A stretch of DNA of 19,626 bases, taken from assembly GCA_964503685.1 (NCBI GenBank), contig CAZDAW010000062.1:1-19626 (forward strand), in the 5' to 3' direction. The stretch comes from CAZDAW01 sp964503685. GTDB lineage: Bacteria > Chloroflexota > Anaerolineae > Anaerolineales > Anaerolineaceae. Made by a program: the position numbers and the translations under genes. Positions within the stretch are counted from its first letter, which is position 1; each line of letters opens with the position of its first letter. The notes beneath the pieces are model-generated. The model did not search any database. It had not been told where the DNA came from and was given only the letters and a program-made list of their open reading frames with translations. Positions 1-7,066 of the stretch are shown here, piece by piece.

Positions 1-23
1 CAAAAGTACCGTAAAATTGAGGC

Positions 24-2402
24 ATGAGAGAATGGGATCTCGGCGTAGGCGACCCTCATGAATTAACTCTGGCAGCGGATTCGCGATTGTGCAAGCCCGA
101 TTACACCGACGACCAGATCTGGGAAATCAAAGTTGGCGTCGGCCGGCAACCAGCGCTCACCTTACAAACAACGTTTGGTTTGCGCGCAGTCTCAATGCAA
201 ATTTACCCATCTTTTTCCATTAATGGGAAAAAAATAACCGAAGCGAACGATTATCATCAGACGCCTCGTTTGCGGGAATTTTATTCCAATTATCTCCGAT
301 TCTCTTCGACTCCTTTTGACAACATAGACGTAATATCCGAGTATTGGGTTCCAGAATCACATGTCGTGGCCGGCCGGATTCAATTAGAAAACCACAGCAG
401 AACGACGGAAACAATAATCGCTGAATATATTGCCTTGCTCAATCCAATCAACGGCCAAAGCATGGCAGCGCGAACCATCGAAATGTCCACTGTGTTACAG
501 GGCAATACCAGTGAGTTGTCGCCCATTTTTATCCTGGGCGGGGGATGCCAACCGGGTTCTAGCCCATATCCTTCACTGGCAAGCGAAATTGAAATTCCTG
601 CCGGAGAAAGCCGAAGCCTGGTTTTCGCCATGGCATCTCTTCCCGATGTAATTAAATCCTACGATCTGGCGCGCAAGACCGTCCATTGTCGTTGGGAATC
701 AGAGAAGGCGCGCCTGCAACTGGTTAACGCCGGACAGATCATTGATATAGAGACCGGCAATCTCCAATGGGACGCCGCCTTTGCCTTCAGTCAGAAAATA
801 GCAAACAGCTTATTAATGAGCCCTTCCCTCTATCTACCCGATACATCATTCGTCCTTACCCGCCAGCCTGACCAAGGCTATTCCTGGCGCGGAGACGGCA
901 GCGACTATAATCATCTATGGAGCGGACAAACCGTCATAGAGGCTTATTACCTAGCCAGCCTGCTCCTCCCGGCAAATGCCCGGGCTGTGGAAGGTATTAT
1001 TACCAATTTTATTTACAGCGCCTTACAAAACGGTTGTATCGATTGGAAACCCGGACTCGCCGGTCAACGCGGTAAACTTTTAGCCCCGCCCATTTTGGCT
1101 ACCCTTGCACTTCAGGCATACCAGATTCGCCGAGATCAACGCTTTCTGACAGACTGTTTTCCCACGCTATTGGATTTTATCAAATGCTGGTTCTCACCCG
1201 AACACGATAAGGACGGCGATAGTTACCCCGAATGGGATCATCCTTTTCAGTCTGGATTTGAAGACAGCCCAATCTTCGACCGCTGGCACACCTGGGGACA
1301 GGGAATCGATATCGCGACAGTCGAAACGCCGCTTCTGGGTTCCCTTCTTTATAAGGAATGCCAGAGTCTGCTGACAATCGCCAGGCTAATCGAGCGGCCT
1401 AAAGAAATCATTGCCGAATTGCAGGAATTCAGTCAAAAACTGCGACAAGCAATCGAGGCCGCCTGGGATGCGCAATACGCCACTTATCGCTATATCGACT
1501 ACATCACCCACCAGAGAACAACCGGCAAGTTACTGATCGAAAAAAGAGGGGCGAATGTCATCAAACTCAAAAGGAAATTCAGGAATCCCACCCGACTCCT
1601 TATCCAGATTCAAACCGAACACGAGGCAACCCGCCGGATTGAAGTATCCATACACGGTAAAACCCCCTCTGGTGATCAGATTGAACAATTCATGCCCAGG
1701 GAAATCATCTGGATATATGGGAGAACCTGTCTGACTACAAGAATGGTGTATGAGACAGTCGAACAGATCGAAATATCAGGGTTGCAAAAAACTGATATGG
1801 TTCGTGTTCAGACAGTTGATCTAACAATAGAAGACTGCACGCTCCTGACGCCGCTCTGGGCTGGCATTCCGGATGCCCGGCGCGCCGAGATGCTCATTCA
1901 AAAGAACATCCTGACGCCAGATCGGTACGGACAGCCAAAAGGTATTGCTTCATTCCCCAAATCGCCCGCGCCTGTTGCCAACCCTGAAGCGCAAAGTGTT
2001 CTCATTTTGTGGAATCATTTCATTTGCGAAGGCCTGCTTGAATATGGATATCGGCGTGAAGCCGCCGACCTGCTTACCCGGATGATGGAGGGAATTGTCA
2101 AATGCCTCAGTGATGAACACTGCTTTCGGAAAGGCTACGATATTGAAACAGGTTCGGGCAAGGGTGAGCGTAATATCCTCAGTGGACTTGCTCCAGTGGG
2201 ATTGTTTTTGAAAACATTGGGAGTACACTTAATCTCGCCAACTTGCGTAAAATTGACCGATTTTAACCCATTTTCTTTCCCGGTTACGGTAAAATATTGT
2301 GGGATGAGTATTGAAAGATTGAAAGACCAGACGCATATAACTTTCCCAGATGGACAATCCGTTTCGGTTAACGGGAATGAAAATTGTGTGATTACATCAT
2401 AA
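24..2402 (+). CDS. GH63/MGH1-like six-hairpin glycosidase (putative, cytoplasmic)
   Basis: This 792-residue protein has no signal peptide or membrane segment, so it is probably cytoplasmic. The middle and C-terminal parts resemble (alpha/alpha)6-barrel glycosidases of the GH63/MGH1 type: an acidic DKDGDS segment at about 395-400, followed by SGFEDSP at 410-416, where relatives have SGxDxSP. Near the end, YDIETG at 705-710 resembles the usual YxPETG. The first 260 residues look like a beta-sandwich N-domain, and residues about 505-600 look like an inserted beta-rich domain. Substrate cannot be read from sequence; alpha-linked glucose or mannose glycosides are typical of relatives. The ATG at 24 is used because homologous-looking sequence starts soon after it. 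There is no well-spaced Shine-Dalgarno, but TAAAAT at 12-17 could be a -10 box firing at or near the ATG, suggesting a leaderless message. Family assignment is moderate and the exact activity unknown. Confidence 0.7.
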   Translation: MREWDLGVGDPHELTLAADSRLCKPDYTDDQIWEIKVGVGRQPALTLQTTFGLRAVSMQIYPSFSINGKKITEANDYHQTPRLREFYSNYLRFSSTPFDNIDVISEYWVPESHVVAGRIQLENHSRTTETIIAEYIALLNPINGQSMAARTIEMSTVLQGNTSELSPIFILGGGCQPGSSPYPSLASEIEIPAGESRSLVFAMASLPDVIKSYDLARKTVHCRWESEKARLQLVNAGQIIDIETGNLQWDAAFAFSQKIANSLLMSPSLYLPDTSFVLTRQPDQGYSWRGDGSDYNHLWSGQTVIEAYYLASLLLPANARAVEGIITNFIYSALQNGCIDWKPGLAGQRGKLLAPPILATLALQAYQIRRDQRFLTDCFPTLLDFIKCWFSPEHDKDGDSYPEWDHPFQSGFEDSPIFDRWHTWGQGIDIATVETPLLGSLLYKECQSLLTIARLIERPKEIIAELQEFSQKLRQAIEAAWDAQYATYRYIDYITHQRTTGKLLIEKRGANVIKLKRKFRNPTRLLIQIQTEHEATRRIEVSIHGKTPSGDQIEQFMPREIIWIYGRTCLTTRMVYETVEQIEISGLQKTDMVRVQTVDLTIEDCTLLTPLWAGIPDARRAEMLIQKNILTPDRYGQPKGIASFPKSPAPVANPEAQSVLILWNHFICEGLLEYGYRREAADLLTRMMEGIVKCLSDEHCFRKGYDIETGSGKGERNILSGLAPVGLFLKTLGVHLISPTCVKLTDFNPFSFPVTVKYCGMSIERLKDQTHITFPDGQSVSVNGNENCVITS

Positions 2403-2419
2403 ACACCGAAAGGAGATCT

Positions 2420-2773
2420 ATGTCTGATCCAAATAAAGCAAATCAAACAGAAAAATTCTTGTTGGTAGCTATCGTTCAGGCGCAAGACGTCGATAATGCT
2501 GCAAATGCATTAGAGAAGCTGAAAGTTTCTGTAACCCGCCTACCCAGTGTGGGGGGCTTTCTGGGAAGACGCAATGCAACCCTGATAATTGGCCTTGAAA
2601 AAGGTCAGGAAAAAAGCGTCATGGATGTATTACATCGCAACTGCCGGCAACGCATTGAATATATCGCCGTTCCTTTAGAGAGCGCCCCCCTGCCATTGCC
2701 TGCTCCCACACCGATCACAATTGGCGGCCTGACCGGCTTTTTCATACCCGTTGAACATTTTGAGGAATTGTGA
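2420..2773 (+). CDS. PII-like cyclic-di-AMP receptor family protein (DUF970, DarA/PstA-like), copy 1
   Basis: A 117-residue protein of the DarA/PstA (DUF970) family, small PII-like trimeric proteins that bind cyclic di-AMP in Firmicutes. It has the family GGFLGRRNAT segment at 45-54, a long loop containing a Pro-rich stretch (LPLPAPTP), and the C-terminal FFIPVEHFEEL ending. The start is the ATG at 2420, with AAAGGAG at 2409-2415 just upstream. An ATG at 2384 lies inside the preceding gene and lacks this site. The position of the Arg in the DarA FRVT motif is occupied by Ser37 here (VSVT), while the Asn of the DarA GNTT segment is kept as Asn52. It lies 17 bases after the glycosidase, and its stop sits a few bases before the next family member, so the pair is almost certainly cotranscribed. 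Ligand binding is inferred from the family, not shown. Confidence 0.85.
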   Translation: MSDPNKANQTEKFLLVAIVQAQDVDNAANALEKLKVSVTRLPSVGGFLGRRNATLIIGLEKGQEKSVMDVLHRNCRQRIEYIAVPLESAPLPLPAPTPITIGGLTGFFIPVEHFEEL

Positions 2774-2775
2774 CC

Positions 2776-3042
2776 ATGAAGTTGATTACCGCAATTATTC
2801 GAGACAGCGAAAGCGAAAGCGTCTCTAATGCATTAACCAGCCACGAATTTCGCGTCACGCAAATTGCTTCAAGTGGAGGTTTTTTACGCCGAGGTTTAAC
2901 CACATTTCTGATCGGCGTGGATGACGAACAGGTCGATACAGCACTGCGCATCATCCGTGAGACGCTCCTCCCTGCGACCGAAGCCAACGTAAAACGTGCG
3001 ACGATTTTCGTCCTGAAAGTTGACCACTTCACCCAATTCTAA
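2776..3042 (+). CDS. PII-like cyclic-di-AMP receptor family protein (DUF970, DarA/PstA-like), copy 2, short-loop form
   Basis: An 88-residue DarA/PstA-like protein. It starts MKLITAII, like Bacillus DarA (MKLIVAVV), and keeps FRVT at 25-28, GGFL at 34-37 and TTF at 42-44 with the same numbering as DarA. The ending VDHFTQF matches the DarA ending VDQFHQF. Compared with DarA (about 109 residues) it lacks roughly 20 residues of the large loop before the last strand. Leu41 replaces the DarA Asn41. The ATG at 2776 is preferred, with GAGGA at 2762-2766 nine bases upstream. A GTG at 2770 overlapping the previous stop (GTGA) is the alternative start and would add two residues. The pairing with copy 1 suggests a functional partnership, perhaps a mixed trimer, which is inference. 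Confidence 0.88.
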   Translation: MKLITAIIRDSESESVSNALTSHEFRVTQIASSGGFLRRGLTTFLIGVDDEQVDTALRIIRETLLPATEANVKRATIFVLKVDHFTQF

Positions 3043-3060
3043 CTGAACGCTGACCAGTCA

Positions 3061-4212
3061 ATGAAGTCCTTTTTTCGCGCCTACAGGTCAGGTTTACTTT
3101 TAGTGTGTCTGCTCAACATCGCTGCTTGCAGTGAGATACAATCAGCAACCAGACAAGTTTCTGCTTCAGAAAAAATCCCCTTATTAAACCCATCTGAACT
3201 TCCTCACTCGCTCTATTATATCGGTACCGATTCGTCGGGAAACGATCAAATCTGGCGCGTCGATGCAAAAATATCCGCTCGCGCCCAGATCACCTATGAA
3301 CCTTTCGGAATACAGGATTTCGATATTTCCCCTGTGGACGAAACGCTCGCTTACGTGAGCAACAACCAGCTCGTTTTGGCAAGCACAGATGGCAACAGCC
3401 GCAAAGTACTCATTGAAGGTAACCCGGATGATGAACAGGGGTTTATCCACTCAGTCAATTGGAAACCTGATGGGAAAGCCCTAGCATACGGTCTGGACGG
3501 CGTCAATCTGATAAAGACCGAGGATAATCAAATAAATAAAATACTCCCAAATCCAAAACAAGATGAGAATGGGCAAGATATACTTGCCGCGAATTATGCC
3601 CCGGCATCCTGGTCGCCAGACGGCAGTTTATTACTGGTTGAGGTGGATGATTTTAAACAGATCGGCTATGCCGTGTTCAATCTCGCTACCGGTAACCTGT
3701 TTCCCCTCAAACAATCAGAGGGACTTCTTGCCTGTTGCAGCATGCGTTGGGAACCTGACGGCGGGGCTATCCTGGCAGCCGCAGGATACAATCCCATCTA
3801 TCCATCAGGTCTATGGCGCTATCCGGTCAACAGCGGTCTGGGGGCCAACCTGATTCCCGATAGAGAAACTGACGGCACATTTAATCTGGTCGATTTTCCG
3901 CTCATGACCCCAGACAAAAAACTCTATTATTTCTATACCAATCTGCCCCAAAAGCCTGATGGAACATCCCCCCTCAAGATCGTCTCATCAAAAGCAGACG
4001 GAAAAAGCAACCGCACCCTCCTGCGCCCCGATTCCCCTTATTACACGCGCGAGGCGCTCTGGTCAAAAGACGGCAGCCTGGTCGTTATCGTCCAGATACC
4101 GGCAGGCGCTCCTACTGAATCAGAACGCGGGCCGGTCGTCGTTTTGTTCAGCGACGGACGGTCAAATATGACCCTTGCCCCGGATGGATTCCACTTACGC
4201 TGGGGGCCCTAA
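3061..4212 (+). CDS. Lipoprotein with TolB/PD40-like beta-propeller repeats
   Basis: A 383-residue predicted lipoprotein. The N-terminus has basic residues, a hydrophobic core and a lipobox ending IAAC with Cys23, so signal peptidase II processing is expected. The remainder is built of repeated blade-like segments of the WD40-like/PD40 (TolB-type) kind: WKPDGKALAYG, WSPDGSLLLVE, WEPDGGAILAA and WSKDGSLVVIV, each a strand pair around a (S/P/K)DG turn. This gives a surface-anchored propeller, probably a binding or scaffold protein. No enzymatic motif is visible. It begins 18 bases after the second DarA-like gene and probably belongs to the same transcript, although there is no clear Shine-Dalgarno before its ATG. 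Specific partners cannot be told from the sequence. Confidence 0.8.
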   Translation: MKSFFRAYRSGLLLVCLLNIAACSEIQSATRQVSASEKIPLLNPSELPHSLYYIGTDSSGNDQIWRVDAKISARAQITYEPFGIQDFDISPVDETLAYVSNNQLVLASTDGNSRKVLIEGNPDDEQGFIHSVNWKPDGKALAYGLDGVNLIKTEDNQINKILPNPKQDENGQDILAANYAPASWSPDGSLLLVEVDDFKQIGYAVFNLATGNLFPLKQSEGLLACCSMRWEPDGGAILAAAGYNPIYPSGLWRYPVNSGLGANLIPDRETDGTFNLVDFPLMTPDKKLYYFYTNLPQKPDGTSPLKIVSSKADGKSNRTLLRPDSPYYTREALWSKDGSLVVIVQIPAGAPTESERGPVVVLFSDGRSNMTLAPDGFHLRWGP

Positions 4213-4231
4213 TCTTCTATGGATTACACGC

Positions 4232-4260
4232 TTGCAATCCTGATTAAAAACTGCTATAGT
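4232..4260 (+). promoter_or_regulatory. Sigma-70-type promoter for the DUF4013 gene
   Basis: TTGCAA at 4232-4237, a 17-base spacer and TATAGT at 4255-4260 give a good housekeeping promoter. It starts a new transcription unit between the lipoprotein gene and the DUF4013 gene, with a leader of about 50 bases. Confidence 0.6.
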
Positions 4261-4315
4261 TTTACCATAACGCATTTCTAATTTTTTATTTAATATCGAA
4301 TAGAAGGAGGCAAGA

Positions 4316-4972
4316 ATGCAATTCGGGCAAGCGTTTTCTTATGTTTTTCAAGACCCCGATTGGATTAAAAAAATCGGCATCGGTGCACTTATTTCCTTGA
4401 TTCCTATTGTCGGTCAAATCGTCGTCATGGGTTGGATGATTGAAATCATCCAGCGCGTTATTCAAAACGATCCTACCCCTATGCCCAATTGGGATGACTT
4501 CGGGGGTAAATTGATTCGCGGGTTAAAAGCGTGGGTAGTCAGCCTGGTTTACAGCATACCGATCATCATCCTGGTCATTCCGATTTCGATCATTTCCGCC
4601 CTGGCAACCAACAGCAACGGTTCAAGTCAGCAGACAATGGGCATTATCGCCATGCTCATCAGTATTTGCGCCGGTTTATTGATTTTCGTTTACAGCATCC
4701 TGATGATGCTGGTCATGCCCGCCAGCCTGGCTAAACTGGCAATCACCGACAACATCGGCGCCGCGCTCAAGTTCGGCGAAATTATCTCGACAGTGCGTTC
4801 CAATATCAGCGTCTGGTTAATGGTTTTGGTCGGCGCAATCTGCGTCGGGTTTATTGCTCCGCTCGGTTCGATTCTCTGCGTTATCGGTGCGCTATTGACT
4901 GCTGTTTACGGACAGGCAATCATGGGGCACCTGGTCGGTCAGGCTTATACTCAATCGAGCCCAACCGTATAA
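4316..4972 (+). CDS. DUF4013-type integral membrane protein
   Basis: A 218-residue, very hydrophobic protein that I assign to the DUF4013 family from its opening (FGQAFSYVFQDPDWIKKI) and its glycine/proline-rich helices. Hydrophobic segments lie at about 19-42, 72-97, 105-132 and 160-205 (probably two helices in the last), giving four or five membrane passes. The segment IEIIQRVIQND followed by PMPNWDDFGG between the first two helices is typical of the family. The start is well supported by GGAGG at 4306-4310, five bases before the ATG. The gene has its own promoter and a terminator directly after it, so it is monocistronic. The family has no established function. Confidence 0.82.
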   Translation: MQFGQAFSYVFQDPDWIKKIGIGALISLIPIVGQIVVMGWMIEIIQRVIQNDPTPMPNWDDFGGKLIRGLKAWVVSLVYSIPIIILVIPISIISALATNSNGSSQQTMGIIAMLISICAGLLIFVYSILMMLVMPASLAKLAITDNIGAALKFGEIISTVRSNISVWLMVLVGAICVGFIAPLGSILCVIGALLTAVYGQAIMGHLVGQAYTQSSPTV

Positions 4973-4990
4973 TCCCTCACAGCAAATAGC

Positions 4991-5029
4991 AAAAACTTCC
5001 AGCGCTCTAACAACGCTGGAAGTTTTTTT
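4991..5029. terminator. Bidirectional intrinsic terminator between DUF4013 and AMMECR1 genes
   Basis: The left arm 4991-5004 (AAAAACTTCCAGCG) pairs perfectly with 5014-5027, with a nine-base loop. T runs on the right and A runs on the left let it work on both strands, serving the two convergent genes. Confidence 0.9.
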
Positions 5030-5053
5030 AACCATTTTAAAATATTTAAACAG

Positions 5054-5632
5054 TTACTTCTCTTCGTGAAATTCTTCGACCTGGTAAACTGATACATCCA
5101 GCAGTTGACGCTGCCACAAATCTTCCGGCGCGCCCATCTTGGCGCATAAATGGTCGAGGAAATCGTGCGGATCGGGTAATTTCTCCCACACCTGGGGTAA
5201 GAAAGTCGCCCGCCGCCTGCCATCGCGCAAGATAACGCCGTCCACACCAGGACGCAGTTTGGATAACAACTCATCGGGGGTCTGGTAATTCAGAGGCGTC
5301 GGCATGGTTAATCGGGATATTTCAATCTCGATGGACGGTAGTTCGGATGGACGAACCTGTGGGAAACGATAGTCATCCATCGCGGCAGCTACGGCATGCT
5401 CACGCACATCCTCTACTAAAGGTTGATACGGCTCTAGAGCCCCAATGCAGCCGCGCAGATTGCCGCGTTTGGTCAGAGTCACAAAGGATGCCCCTGGCTG
5501 GCGCAGGCGTTCGGAAAACGTTTCCAATTTCAGAGGCGCAAGTCCTTTACCCTGCACAGCGTCCGTCAGCGCCTGACGCGCCAGTTGAAGTAATATCTTC
5601 TTTTCTTCGTCAGATAAATGATCCGGGTTCAT
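5054..5632 (-). CDS. AMMECR1-domain protein
   Basis: A 192-residue protein made almost entirely of one AMMECR1 domain. The hallmark RGCIG motif is present (TKRGNLRGCIGALEP, about residues 55-70), followed by the conserved region around DDYRFPQVRPSELPSIEIEISRL and DGVILRDGRRRATFLPQVW. The length is normal for bacterial and archaeal members. The start is taken at 5632 (MNPDHLSDEEKK), with AAGGTG a few bases upstream. An in-frame ATG at 5722 would add 30 hydrophobic residues and would lie within the promoter, so it is rejected. The family is linked in many prokaryotes to Memo-like and radical SAM proteins, but neither gene is in this window and no biochemical function is settled. It follows the ABC permease gene but has its own promoter. 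Confidence 0.88.
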   Translation of the reverse strand: MNPDHLSDEEKKILLQLARQALTDAVQGKGLAPLKLETFSERLRQPGASFVTLTKRGNLRGCIGALEPYQPLVEDVREHAVAAAMDDYRFPQVRPSELPSIEIEISRLTMPTPLNYQTPDELLSKLRPGVDGVILRDGRRRATFLPQVWEKLPDPHDFLDHLCAKMGAPEDLWQRQLLDVSVYQVEEFHEEK

Positions 5633-5693
5633 CCTTTCACCTTCACTTGACAGCAACAGATAGATAGAGATTTGAAATATAATCGCTGAATCT

Positions 5694-5722
5694 ATTTTAT
5701 GATCATTTAAGATCAACTGCAA
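5694..5722 (-). promoter_or_regulatory. Promoter with internal palindrome, AMMECR1 gene
   Basis: On the minus strand, TTGCAG (5722-5717) and TAAAAT (5699-5694) are separated by 17 bases. The spacer contains the inverted repeat TGATC-N6-GATCA at 5700-5715, a possible operator. The predicted leader is about 55 bases. Confidence 0.6.
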
Positions 5723-5746
5723 GAATAGAAATTAATGATTACTCCG

Positions 5747-7057
5747 TTATTCATATTTCAAAGCCACAACCGGCACCAGGTTTGCCGCGCGCAAAGCCGG
5801 ATAAAGCCCCGAAAGCAATCCAATGACCGTAGCAAAAATGATCGCGAACAAAGGCAACCAAACGGGGGTATACACCGCCACCGTCGGCGGGGTACCCTGA
5901 CTTTCCACAGCGCGCGCCGTCAGGTAGTTGAGCATCACCACATTAATAACTTTCCCGCTCAACCAGCCGATCGACACACCCACCAGCCCGCCAATAAAAC
6001 CGATTCCCGCCGCTTCACCCAGGAAGATACTGAGTACATCCCGGTTGGTCGCGCCCACGGCTTTCATCAAGCCAATCTCGCGGGTGCGTTCCAGGATTGC
6101 CATCGTCATTGTGTTGGCAATCCCGATGGCTGCCACCAACAGGGCAATAGCGCCCACGCCGCCAAATATGATCTGCATGATGACAAAGAAGCCATTGATG
6201 CCCTGGACGAATTCCTGCGGGGTATATGCCTGAAATTCCAGATCATTGATGGCTTGGGTAATTTCCACCACCTGATCCGATTTTTCAGTCTTTACCGTCA
6301 ACGATTCATAACCGTCACGGTTATGGTTTATTCGTTTTCCGGTTGCCCATTCGTTTAACAGGTTCATGTCATCCATACTGACGATTATCATACCATCTGC
6401 TTCCGAGCGATTTTCAGCCAGAATACCTGCCACGGTAAACCGGACGGTTTTATTTGAAGTCTGTCCATCCTCCGTGTAACGAGTGAGTATCACAGATATT
6501 TGTTTGTTTAAAATATCAGGCTGTGAAGTGGCTTGTTGCCCTGGTCGCGCTCTGGGATCAATGAAATTCTTGATCACCCAGCCGCCCACAATCGCTGTTC
6601 CCCTCTTTAACTCAGTCGTCCCCTCGGCAATTTTATATCCCAGAACAGAAACATCGTCGACAGCAATTCCTACCAACTGGCTGTAAGTTTCCAGCTTTCC
6701 TGCCTGAACGACTCCCTGACCTCTGAGACTATCACGGGCAATCACCTGAGATACCCCTGGAATAGCTTTAATTTTCTCTATGGCTTTGTTGGTCAGCAAT
6801 TTCTGCTGGTCAGGCATCACCATGCCCCCATTCGGTCCCATCGGGATCATATCATAGCGGGGATATACGGTAATCTGAGTCAGGTCGCCAATACCGCCCA
6901 ACTGGCTTGAGGCATTACGCTGTAAACCATTCCCCAACGATACCAGGATGACAACAGCGGCAGTACCAATAACCACACCCACTGCAGTCAAAGCGACGCG
7001 CCCTTTGCGGCGCCTCAAATTTTCGACCACCAGATTGATTAAGTCGATAATCCGCAT
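5747..7057 (-). CDS. ABC transporter permease, MacB/FtsX type
   Basis: A 436-residue permease of the MacB/LolC/FtsX superfamily. One membrane helix lies at about 20-43, followed by a large extracytoplasmic MacB-PCD-like domain (about 45-295). Three further helices lie at about 296-320, 350-375 and 399-420. The characteristic coupling segment RTREIGLMKAVGAT follows the second helix, and the end YPALRAANLVPVVALKYE is typical of the FtsX domain. The ATG at 7057 is preceded by GAGG about five bases upstream. It lies nine bases after the stop of the CARDB-like gene and forms a transporter with the ATPase encoded at 8939. Such transporters do mechanical work on extracellular partners rather than moving small molecules through a channel. 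The partner here is probably the intervening secreted protein. Substrate is unknown. Confidence 0.92.
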   Translation of the reverse strand: MRIIDLINLVVENLRRRKGRVALTAVGVVIGTAAVVILVSLGNGLQRNASSQLGGIGDLTQITVYPRYDMIPMGPNGGMVMPDQQKLLTNKAIEKIKAIPGVSQVIARDSLRGQGVVQAGKLETYSQLVGIAVDDVSVLGYKIAEGTTELKRGTAIVGGWVIKNFIDPRARPGQQATSQPDILNKQISVILTRYTEDGQTSNKTVRFTVAGILAENRSEADGMIIVSMDDMNLLNEWATGKRINHNRDGYESLTVKTEKSDQVVEITQAINDLEFQAYTPQEFVQGINGFFVIMQIIFGGVGAIALLVAAIGIANTMTMAILERTREIGLMKAVGATNRDVLSIFLGEAAGIGFIGGLVGVSIGWLSGKVINVVMLNYLTARAVESQGTPPTVAVYTPVWLPLFAIIFATVIGLLSGLYPALRAANLVPVVALKYE

Positions 7058-7066
7058 AAAACCTCG

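Noticed and set aside
2384..2419. Upstream ATG for the first DarA-like gene
   Set aside because: It lies inside the end of the glycosidase gene and before the good Shine-Dalgarno at 2409-2415, and adds residues that the family does not have.
5735..6358. 207-codon open frame on the plus strand inside the permease gene
   Set aside because: It is antisense to a strongly supported MacB/FtsX permease, is rich in His, Arg and Gln without any domain, and has no ribosome binding site.
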